Below are positions 55,051 to 64,000 of a stretch of DNA of 64,000 nucleotides, in pieces. The notes under the pieces are model-generated. The model searched no databases. It was not told the DNA's origin and was given only the letters and a program-made list of their open reading frames with translations. Numbering within the stretch: position 1 is the first letter of the stretch; every line of letters begins with the position of its first letter. A program made the translations under genes and the position numbers. This DNA comes from Akebia trifoliata (Eukaryota > Streptophyta > Magnoliopsida > Ranunculales > Lardizabalaceae): NCBI GenBank assembly GCA_017979445.1, contig CM030706.1, positions 26,328,281 to 26,392,280 on the forward strand. Direction: 5' to 3'.

Positions 55051-58000
55051 ATCTCCACGGAATATTACATCGTAGCTCTTTATAGAGAGATGTAGCCCAA
55101 ATCTCAGAGTGCCACAATGTCAACTATCAAACCCTAAGAAGGCACATCTCGCTCTCACAGGTAAGATTTTCGTTTTATTGCTTTTTACATTTTGATATTC
55201 TCTTCGATAATTTTGATAATTTCTAATCTATGATTAGTTGTAGAGATTTGAAGATAATTGTTTCTAATCTTTCTTCTTGGAGCTAGATTTACATGGATCA
55301 CGTCGAATTGAACACGAAGCAACTATGTAATCGAATCGTGCTTCACTTCAATTTATTTTGTGATTTCTAATTCTGAATTTGAACATTTGAAATTAATTTT
55401 TTCGCATTCGACTTGAATTAATCATCTTAATACAGTAATTATTGAGTTGAGATCTAAATTCAGTGTTGTGTAATTGAGAAAATACTTCCTCATTTTACGT
55501 CCAAAATTTGATTTAATCTGGATTTTTTTTAATTATTATTATTAATTTAATATTATTTGAAGAGAAAATGATTATAACTAAAATTATCAAGGATTTGTTT
55601 GGAGGGAATTTGATTTATGGAAGATGTGATGAACAAGGGGAGATTTGTAGGACTTGTGGTGTGATTCACATTGATTTGTTTATTGTGATTAATTCACAGA
55701 ATGCATATCCCAGTTCATATCTTAGTAAATTTTTTTTCGTAGGTTCTTAACCAAATTCTTTGGACTGGGAGATATTGAAATGTGACTGCTACTCATTTCA
55801 GTTATGTTGTACTACACTTCCTGGGTATGTGAAATATTATTTGATTTATTACTTTTATTTTCCTATTTTCAACCTTGCAATACCTGACAACTCCCAAACT
55901 GTAATTTGTTGTTTTTGTGTTTGTAAGATGCTAACTTAAATTATTTAGAATTATTTACATTGAAATCGATGTGGCTCTATGGCTTTTCCCTGATTTAGGA
56001 TTTCTTATGTTCTTGTATGCATTGAATGTTAAGGTGTTCATCGTAATCGTGGTGTACATATTTCAAAGGTAAACTAAGTTTCATCAAATTGCTTTATTTT
56101 AATTAAGGTTCCAAAATAAGAATGGTGAATGGTATTTGTTGAAAATTTTCAATATTACATAGTTGCCAAATAGTCACCAACTATTGTTGTTTCTGTTCCA
56201 TATTTAAGTTTACACTTTCAGCCATGTAGTTTTTGTTATTTGCATTGATTGGAAGTTAGAAAGGGCTACCTTCAGCTACATCATTTTTCAAAATCTTATT
56301 GACTCCAACTATCTCTATTGATTGTGAATAATGTTATAGGTATTTGTGAATCGTTTCTTTTTTAAAAAACTTTTCTTAAATGATTTAGGAATTTCATGTA
56401 AAGGAAACAAAATTGCAAGTCATGATTAGTCTTACCTGATGCATTTATAGTAGTATTAGTGATTTTCTTGCAATTTAGGAATGCTCGCAATAATATATTG
56501 GTTAATTTTGTGCTCAGTGCGGATAACCATGCACCTACTTCTAAGCACATTTAGCACTACATTTAACCTTGTTGGAACTATATATGATCCAAAGACCATG
56601 CAAGCTTCTGCATGGTCAATCCAAAGAAGGCCTCAGTTTGCTAAGTTGGTTAAAGTCTCTGAGAGTTGATACAAAGACCTGGGTCCAAAACCCACCTTCA
56701 TCTACTAGTTGCTAACCACTATCGTGCTTGTTTACCCATTGAAACAAATTTCTCTCAACAGATATGTCTTAAGCAAAATAAGCTCTGTAGGACCATTGAA
56801 TAAGTATTAAGGACGATAAGAGGTATGTGTGTGATCTTACACATACATCCCATACACAAATATATTCAAACGTGGTATTTTTCAGTATGAGTGATATGCT
56901 CTCCCTTGTAGTTGACCTTTGCAAAGTAATAGTTACAGTATTATTTATTTATTTTGGTCAGTAGTAGTGCTTACATTATGACTTATGCTTGTAGGTAAGG
57001 TCGCTGACACTTGATGTTAAAGTCTGGGAGCCTTCTGTTGTAAGTTTGTTTCAATCACTGGGTAATACATATACTTACTCAGTCTAGGAAGAATTATTAG
57101 ACTTGTGTGGTACATTTTTGGATGATGTACCTACTAGGTGAATAATAGATAACATGTTAGCCTCCAAATTTAGTATTTAACAAGATATTACTGAAACTGA
57201 CACGTTATTATTGCAATACAGATTCTCTAAGTCTGATAAACACCAATTAATTCCTATCAGTAAGCCTAGTCCTTCTGATCATATATTAATAAAAGAGAAG
57301 TTCATTCATGTGAAGGTACTGTCCTAAGAAAAATCTATACATCTGTTAGGTCTGTTTTGGTTGGAAGTTTTAATATGCAAACACTTCGCTTTTTTAACAA
57401 ATCTAAATTTATTCAGAACAATTATTTTTAAATTTTTTAGTATTTAGGTGTTATTCTCTTTAGGTGGATAAACACTAAATTTCTAAGCTGTGGTTTGAAT
57501 TTATATTAGCTTATCTTACATTTTTATATGAACTAAAGTCATTTTGTACACCCCAATATTGTGGATAAGGTATAGATGATGTGCTCAACACATAGACTAA
57601 ATTTTATGGACGTGTCAAATTATCAATTTTGTGTGCCTGACACAATCAATGCACTGAGACATACACACGTGTCATTGTTAGTTGTCTATGTCATGATCTT
57701 TTGAGTTATTGGACATCCAAAAGTTCCATGTGGCACGCTATTTCAGGCCCACTGACCCAAAGACCTTTAGTTTTGACCCACCTCTTGGACCCAGGCACCA
57801 AAAATCACCATATTGGTGATTTCTAGTCGTTGGCTTTGAGCATGTCATTATAAACTGGAACAACGAGTAAAAATAAACTAGGGTTTCAAGTCCCTAATGA
57901 AAAATGCTCATAACCATCAGGTAGAATCATAAATCAGGTTCATTTTTGGTGTGTACATCCGTCTAAATGTCTGCAAAACATTGATGGGAACAGTGGGTAG

Positions 58001-58217
58001 GTACATCAAAAGGTGGCAATATGGCAAACTCATAATAGACATGTTATTTGTCGTTCCTATGGTTATTTAAATCTTGCTACTTTCTATCAGCACCTGCTTT
58101 AAAAATCTTCATTATTTTACATATGCTTTGTATTCTATTTTGATGTTCATCGATATACATGAGAAACAATTTCTTTTAGCTTTTAATCGCCTTGTTTATT
58201 AATTTAGTGATCTAGAA
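55051..58217. other. A/T-rich region without a recognised gene
   Basis: The base composition and scattered GT/AG sites resemble plant intron sequence (for example CTCACAG|GTAAGATTTT at about 55161), but no exon with recognisable protein similarity was found. Short open frames at 55568-55750 and 56481-56669 are not convincing. 57540-57740 has plant LTR-like composition but no partner. Confidence 0.4.
56625..56770 (+). mobile_element. Possible SINE-like tRNA-derived fragment
   Basis: CAGTTTGCTAAGTTGGTTAA resembles an A box and CCTGGGTCCAAAACCC a B box, about 45 bp apart, in a sequence similar in layout to the SINEs at 38.9-39.2 kb. No target duplication was identified. Confidence 0.4.
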
Positions 58218-58239
58218 TTGAAGTCTGTTCCCTGCTTTC

Positions 58240-58443
58240 AGTATGCAGAAAAGCTTTTTGTGTGTAGACCAAAGGAGGATCAGCATCTTCTTTCTGTGGC
58301 TCGTCAGATGTGGGACAGTGTCCGTACCAATGCTGAGGGGAAAAATGAACTGGATTGCTTTATTCACTCTAATAAAGCAAATCCGAGAAAAAAAAAATAT
58401 ATTAAAAAGGGAAAAATGAACGCTAGTAAAAGAGACAATGGGT
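58240..58443 (+). pseudogene. Candidate exon of an unrecognised host gene (fragment)
   Basis: After a good acceptor (CTGCTTTCAG, ending 58240) an open frame reads YAEKLFVCRPKEDQHLLSVA, RQMWDSVRTNAEGKNELDCF, then a Lys/Arg-rich stretch ending at the stop near 58443. The composition is protein-like for the first ~45 codons. I do not recognise the family, and no neighbouring exon can be linked to it. It could be a gene fragment captured by, or left between, transposons. Confidence 0.35.
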
Positions 58444-58559
58444 GAAGAAACCTTTTATTATTATATTAGAACCTTAATACACAAACCAACTGTTACTTTT
58501 CCATCCAAATCAAATGGACTATGGCTCCAACATAAGGTTACTAACAAAGCATACATGAA

Positions 58560-58980
58560 CTGCACAATTTGTATAAAAGAGTTGAAACTTTGTAGTGTGT
58601 ACAATCTCAAGATACTTCAAAAGCTTTGTAAAAGAATTGAAAGGTTGTAGTGCAGAATCTCAAGATACTTCAAAAGTTTTATATATATATTTATTCAACT
58701 GCCCCTTGTAGCCCTAGTTCCTGTTGTAGATAAAGTAAGAATGAAGAAACCTTTACTCGTAAAACAACAGAACCTGTCATCTAGAAAAACATACACTGAT
58801 TTCAGCCTGAAAAAAGCACATGAATGATACACTAATAACCTTTCTTATGTGTTGGCAATTAATGAGTCTTGCTAGTTGCCAAGTCCTTATCTAGTGAGCT
58901 GAGGTACCTTATGTCCTTTTTGTACTATGGCAAGCTCAAGTCCTTACCTAGCGAGCTGAGGTACCTTATTTCCCTTTAAG
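58560..58980. repeat. Two local tandem duplications
   Basis: AATCTCAAGATACTTCAAAA occurs at about 58604 and 58655 within a ~55-60-bp duplicated block. CTAGYGAGCTGAGGTACCTT occurs at about 58888 and 58946 in a second ~58-bp duplicated block. Confidence 0.75.
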
Positions 58981-59093
58981 AATTGACCATTGTAGACTTG
59001 ATTTCATTGTCTAATGGGATGCAACATTTCACTTCCCTTCTTTGAAGATTGGATTGCATAAGGAAGACGAGTATTGGCCGTTGATTGAAATTA

Positions 59094-59489
59094 ATGGCTG
59101 TTAGTAGACGTGGGTCTTCTTCAAAAAAATCTGGAGCGGATATGGGTATACCAGCTGGAGCGGAGCAGGAAGTGGACAATCCGGATTTGGTTTCAAATCT
59201 CGAGGTGGTTCTAAATGTTCAACCAATGAGAATGGAAAATGCTTTCCAAGCTTTGGAAAATGAAGCTGAAAATCTTGAAACAGAGCCTGTGCAAGTGTCT
59301 GGTAGCAGTAGCAAGGAAGGAACAGGAACAAATCTGGAAGAGGCTGAGGCTACTAGCGCTGTTAACGCAAAAATGGTTAAAAAACAGAGTATGAGAAACA
59401 TAAAGAAGAAGAATGTGGGGGAGATCACAAATAGAACCACGAGATCTAAAGCTGTCCCTAGCGAGGGAAACACAATCAATTTGTATTAA
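59094..59489 (+). pseudogene. LINE ORF1, C-terminal part
   Basis: ATG 59094 (MAVSRRGSSSKKSGADMGIP) opens 131 codons ending in TAA at 59487-59489. MENAFQALENEAENLE and a basic RNIKKKNVGEITNRTTRSKA tail are like the C-terminal tails of plant LINE ORF1 proteins; the DUF4283 and zinc-knuckle parts are absent, so the element is 5'-truncated and the ATG may be fortuitous. The stop overlaps the ORF2 start. Confidence 0.7.
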
Positions 59490-62400
59490 TGTCAGTGATA
59501 ATGTGGAATGTTCGAGGTATGAATTATGCACGAAAGAGACAAGCTATTCGTGATTTTATTAAAGAGGAGAAAGCTGAGTTGATGGGGTTTTGTGAGACAA
59601 AAGTACAGATAGAAGAAGCAGCGAAGTTTCAAAAAAAGCTATGTAAAAATTGGAAGTTCATTGATAATTATGATTCTCATTTTTATGGTCGGATATGGGT
59701 GGGATGGAATCCAATGTGTTTTTTTGTGCAAAAGATTTTCGAATCAAGTCAAGTGATCCATTGTAAAATTACTCGAATTCGGGATGGATTCATTAGCTTT
59801 ATGTCGTTTGTATATGCTGAAAATTTTGAAAACGATAGAAGATTACTGTGGACAGATCTAAGGAATTTAGCCACGCCAGAACCTTGGATCGTGTTGGGCG
59901 ATTTCAATACGGTTCGTTTCCAAGAAGAAAAGGTTGGAGGACGGCCTACTTCTAGTCGTTCTATGCGTGACTTTAATGAGCTCATTAATTCGATTGGTTT
60001 TCATGATTTGAGAACAAATTCTGACTGGTTCTCTTGGAGCAATAAATCTACAGGAGGTAGACGGATTCTATGCAGATTGGATAAGGCTTTAATTAATATG
60101 ACGTGGGTAGTTAAATTTCCTCAGATGAGTTTGAGTTACTTACCTTGTGGAGTTTCCGATCATGCTCCATTAAAATGGGAATTTCCAAGGAATTCTACAG
60201 GTGGCCCAAAAGTTTTAAATTTTTTTTCTTTGTGGATAGGCAAACCAGGTTTGAAAGAAGTGGTATTCAATGCTTGGAACCAAGAAATCATAGGTACTCC
60301 TATGTTTAGACTCACAAAAAAAATTCGGGCGGTGAAAAATTCCATAAGAGAATGGAATAGGAATTTTTTTGGGTCTATTCACAGGCGGAAAAACGAAGCC
60401 AAAGATAATTTGTTTAGAATCCAAAACCAAATTCGAAGGGAGCCGATGAATAATAATCTTCAAGGCCAGGAAGTGGAGGCTCTGAGAGTGTATAATTCTG
60501 AGCTAGACAATGAAGAAAGTATGTACAGGCAAAAGTCAAGGATACAGTGGCTTCGGGAAGGGGACAGAAATACTCATTTTTTTTACACTTCAGTAGCCGC
60601 GAATATTGCAAGGAATGGAATTATGGAGTTGGTCACGGATCAAGGAGAATTACTCAAAGACGAAGGGAAGATTGGAGCATGGGCTACTCAATATTTTTCA
60701 GAAATGTTTCGCAACCCGAACACTACTGTAAGTACGCAAGTGCCTTTTAATTTAAAATTCTCCGCGGAACATGTGCAAATATTATCAAATCCTATTACAA
60801 AGGAGGAGATAAAATCTGTTATATTTGCTTCCCCAAGGAATAAATCTCAGGAACCGGATGGATTTGGGGGGGAATTTTTCAGTAATTTCTGGGATATTGT
60901 GGGTGAAGATGTGTGTGTAGCAGTGTTGGACTTTTTTAAAAAGGGGAAGATGCTGAGGGAAATTAATGCCACATTAATTTGTTTAATCCCAAAGGAAGAG
61001 AATGCCAATCGCCTTGAAAAATATAGACCTATTGCCCTTTACAACTTTATCTACAAGATCATTTCCAAATTACTTGCAAATAGGTTAGCCGTCTGTCTTC
61101 CTGATATTATTTCTCCTAATCAATCGGCTTTTGTTAAAGGAAGAAATATCCAAGACAATATTCTTCTTGCTCATGAAATGGTACACAATTTTCACAATTC
61201 TAAATCTCCAGAAACCTTTTGTGCCAAGATTGATATTAGGAAAGCCTACGATTGTGTTAATTGGGGCTTTTTGAAATCAATTCTCTTTCAATTAGGATGT
61301 CCTTCAATTTGGATAGAACGCGTTATGGAATCTGTGTCTACACCCAGTTTTTCAATTCTTATCAATGGTTCTTCTCATGGATTTTTCAGAAGTGAAAGAG
61401 GTCTGAGACAAGGAGACCCTCTTTCTCCTTATTTATTTACGATGATTATGGAAGCTTTTTCTTGTATCCTTAATCAGTTTGTTTCTTCAAATCAATTGAG
61501 TATTCCTAGAGTTATGGGTAGTCCGGGCATTTCCCATTTGATCTTTGCCGACGATGTTCTAATATTTTCTAATAATGATGAATCATCAGTAAGATCTATT
61601 CGAGATGTTCTTAATTTTTTTTCAAGGCTTCTGGTCTTCAAGTTAATGAAGCAAAGAGTCAGATTTTTTTTAGTGAATCTTGTAAAAATCAGAATGATAT
61701 TCTTGCTATTCTTGGATTCACGAAAGGAAATCTCCCTATCAGATATTTGGGTCTCCCTTTATTCTCTTCTAGACTTACTCATACTCTTTGTCAACCTTTG
61801 ATTGATAGAGTATCCAAAAGGGTAGAGGGGTGGAAATCAAATCTTTTGTCGTATGCGGGAAGACTTGAATTAATTAAATCTGTATTATCAAGTTTTCAAA
61901 TCTATTGGTCTGCTTCTTTCAATATCCCGGTGAGTGTGTTGAAAAAGATTGAGAAAATTCTTAACAATTTTTTGTGGAGTGGTCCCTTACTTGAGCGTTC
62001 TATTCATCCAATCAGTTGGGCTACAGTTTGTAGTTCGTTTGAAAAAGGAGGACTTGGCATTCGACGTCTTAGGGATATAAACAAAATTGGTATGGCTAAA
62101 TTATTCTGGAGACTGGTGGAAAATAAATCCCTTTGGGCAGAATGGATGAGGAAGCGATATGTGGGGGATGCGAATATCTGGGGATGCCAACCCCCAAATA
62201 ATGCGTCTTGGGCATGGCGAGGTATTTTAAATGAAAGAGAATTTGTTAGAAAGCACGTCCGATTTTTAATTGGAAATGGGGAAAACACGTACATATGGAA
62301 AGATCCTTGGTTACAAGAAGGGAGTATTATTTCCAGATTTGGCAACCGAGTTATAAATCAGTTCGATAGTCACTCGAATGCAGTTATCCAAAATTTTATT

Positions 62401-63627
62401 GTGGACAGAATGTGGGTGTTTCCAAGACCATATAATGATCGCATGCAAACAATTATTGATATCATTTCAGAGAGACCAATCCCTAAGATGCTGATGAGAG
62501 ATAGAATAATTTGGAAACTTACATCAAATGGTCAATTCTCGTCTAAATCGGCTCACGAGGCGCTATGTGGAAGGCAAGAGTCAATGGGTTGGAAGAAAAT
62601 TATTTGGAGTAATTGTATTCCAAGGTTTTCTTTTATTGCGTGGTTAGCGGTACAGAAGAGACTTTCTACTGTGGAAAATCTAAATAAGAGGGGCTTCAAA
62701 TGGGTGTCTCGATGCTCTTTGTGTTATAACCATCAAGAGACAAATGACCATTTGTTCTTTCAATGTTCATATACTAGATGGATCTGGATTCAGTGTTTAA
62801 AGAAGTTCGGAATTTTGCGAGTAGGAGTGGACTCAATAGAGGCGGAAATTCAAGTGATTAAGAGTGTGCGATTTCAGTGTAAACAGATAAAGCAATTGCT
62901 TTATGCTTCTTTTTGTGTAGTGGTTTACTATTGTTGGAAGGAAAGAAATCAGAGAGTTTTTGTAGAAATTAATTCCCCAAAGGAAGTTGTTTTGAAACAG
63001 GTTGGAGAGGTGATACAAAATCGGTTTGATGGCTTATCGATTGAGGAAAGATTTAGCCATGTATATGGGCAGATTTTAAACAATTGGAGTTGCTGTTACT
63101 CCATTGTTAATTCAGATTTAACGCTCATTTCTTGGTCAAAACCAGAGGAGGACGTGGTAAAAATTAATACTGATGGAGCTCGATCAATGCAAGGCTCAGG
63201 TTTGGGGTTTATTGGCAGAAATAGCGATGGTACAGTACTTTTTGTAGGCTGGAGCAATATTTCTGCAGTTGACATTATCCAAATTGAGTTGCAAGCAATA
63301 TTAGAAGCTATGAGATATGCAAGAGCAAAGGGATTGAATCGTATTCTAATTTCCTCTGATTCGTTATACTCAATTAAATGCATAAAGAATGAAATCGTTT
63401 CATCATGGAAATATGAGGAAATATTGTTGGAAATTGCAGAACAGAGCCAAAATTTTGTTAGTTGTTTGTTTGAATTTATGTGGAGAGAAACAAATCGAGC
63501 AGCGGATTATCTAGCGAAATTGGGTACTTATTCAGATGGTTTTTTCGTTATTGAAGATATATGTAATGTTCCTCAAGAAGTTTTGACAATTGTTGAGGAA
63601 GACTTAATCTGTACCTACACTCGTTAG
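59489..63627 (+). pseudogene. LINE ORF2: endonuclease, reverse transcriptase, RNase H; one frameshift
   Basis: Starts at ATG 59489, overlapping the ORF1 stop (TAATG). The APE-type endonuclease motifs are complete: MWNVRGMN, CETKV, GDFNTVRF, LDKALIN, VSDHAPL. RT motifs are complete: LICLIPKEENANRLEKYRPI, NQSAFVKGRNIQDNIL, AKIDIRKAYDCVNW, GLRQGDPLSPYLF, HLIFADDVLIFS. A frameshift occurs around the T8 run at 61615-61622; the shifted frame then continues with LPLFSSRLTHTLCQPLIDRV, a zf-RVT region (CSLCYNHQETNDHLFFQCSY) and an RNase H with its acidic residues (INTDGA, IELQAI, SSDSLY, AADYLA), ending at 63627. It acts by target-primed reverse transcription. Apart from the frameshift I see no disabling change. 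Confidence 0.93.
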
Positions 63628-63640
63628 TAGTGTTTCAGGG

Positions 63641-63659
63641 TGGGGTCCCTTTAACCCCA
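63641..63659 (+). other. LINE 3' UTR hairpin
   Basis: TGGGGT and ACCCCA (63641-63646, 63654-63659) can pair around a 7-base loop, 14 bases after the ORF2 stop and just before the A-rich tail. Such 3' stem-loops are used for template recognition by some LINE RTs; here that is inference. Confidence 0.6.
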
Positions 63660-63690
63660 ACTTATCAATAAAAAAATAAAAAAAAGATAA

Positions 63691-64000
63691 ACCCAACATC
63701 GCTGGAATTAGAGAGAGATGGTGGAAGACAAGGAGAGCCATCATCAGCACCATCCAGATCTCATATTACACCAACTGTTGAGGCCAAAATTGTAGTTGCT
63801 GATTTTTGAATTAAGTTGTCCAAATCTGTATTATAAGGTTCGTTTCTTGCATCCCCTTTTGCTAACCTAAATCTATCACTAGAAATCTTATAAATCTATC
63901 TTAATTAATGAGTGTTTTGATTTTTTATTTTTTTGTATTTTTAATATTTGGAAAATGTGTCTTCAATAGAAAGTCCTGGATATGTTTTCTTTGCCAAAAC
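63691..64000. other. Right edge of the window, nothing recognised
   Basis: Flanking DNA of the LINE. No coding region or repeat was identified. Confidence 0.5.

Larger units (their letters stand above)
59040..63690 (+). mobile_element. 5'-truncated plant L1-type LINE
   Basis: It contains the 3' end of ORF1, a full-length ORF2 (endonuclease, RT, zinc region, RNase H) with one frameshift, a short 3' UTR with a hairpin and an A-rich tail at about 63668-63690. The 5' edge is not fixed and I found no target duplication. It is the best preserved coding sequence in the window, suggesting a fairly recent insertion. Confidence 0.92.

Noticed and set aside
59101..59531. Minus-strand frames opposite LINE ORF1
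   Set aside because: Shadows of the ORF1/ORF2 junction on the coding strand.

Overview
This window is repeat-dense nuclear DNA of a flowering plant, most likely a dicot, with the look of pericentromeric or other heterochromatin. The reasons are plant-type Ty3/gypsy elements of the Tat (Ogre/Retand-like) clade, a Tekay/Del-like chromovirus, a Ty1/copia element with an initiator-Met-tRNA primer site, a plant L1-type LINE with a C-terminal RNase H, and tRNA-derived SINEs. I found no complete host gene; one possible host exon lies near 58.2-58.4 kb. Species and chromosome cannot be told from the sequence.

Layout. (1) 62-24398 is one complete 24.3-kb Tat-clade retrotransposon transcribed on the minus strand. 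Its LTRs are 62-2336 and 22150-24398, both TGTAGATA...GTGTCTACA on the plus strand, with a perfect AGAGG target duplication. Gag, protease, RT, RNase H, a second (Tat-type) RNase H and integrase run right to left from 19319 to about 11740. Two further genes lie on the opposite strand between integrase and the 3' LTR: an intron-containing plant-mobile-domain-like gene (5172-7745) and a DUF7745-like gene (8636-10237). All coding parts carry stops or frameshifts. (2) 24404-27950 is the tail of another Tat element: a 77-bp tandem array, a purine tract and an LTR. (3) 27951-35123 is an older, internally deleted Tat element: RT, two RNase H domains, integrase C-terminal part, a dimeric ~210-bp repeat, an antisense coiled-coil/'gypsy-type transposase'-like gene and an LTR. 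(4) 36226-37965 is a solo LTR with CCAAC duplications. (5) 38339-39531 is a Tourist-like TIR element carrying two SINE insertions. (6) 39685-45533 is a decayed Tat-type LTR region interrupted by a solo LTR (40533-42645). (7) 45670-50186 is a decayed copia element with GAGAC duplications. (8) About 50950-54400 is a decayed minus-strand chromovirus. (9) 54800-58980 is unassigned, with CT-rich repeats, a SINE-like piece and a candidate exon. (10) About 59040-63690 is a 5'-truncated but otherwise nearly intact LINE.

The most unusual structure is in the large Tat element. An interrupted 21-bp palindrome (ATCCGTG...CACGGAT) is repeated 5, 6 and 6 times at a strict 38-39-bp period in three separate places (2792-2966, 8283-8494, 21221-21431). 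One array lies upstream of each of the element's three transcription units, and all three end in the same variant arm (CACGGACCAG, or CACAGACCAG in the first). Arrays 1 and 2 are followed by similar TATA-like, then pyrimidine-rich DNA. This looks like a shared operator or promoter module, which I do not know to be described. The gag leader also carries a ~28-bp array of a second palindrome (CTGGGTCGTGGACCCAG) and a 59-bp array.

The elements form a nested insertion history: intact duplications mark the younger insertions (Tat element, solo LTR, copia, SINEs) and dead catalytic residues mark the older ones.
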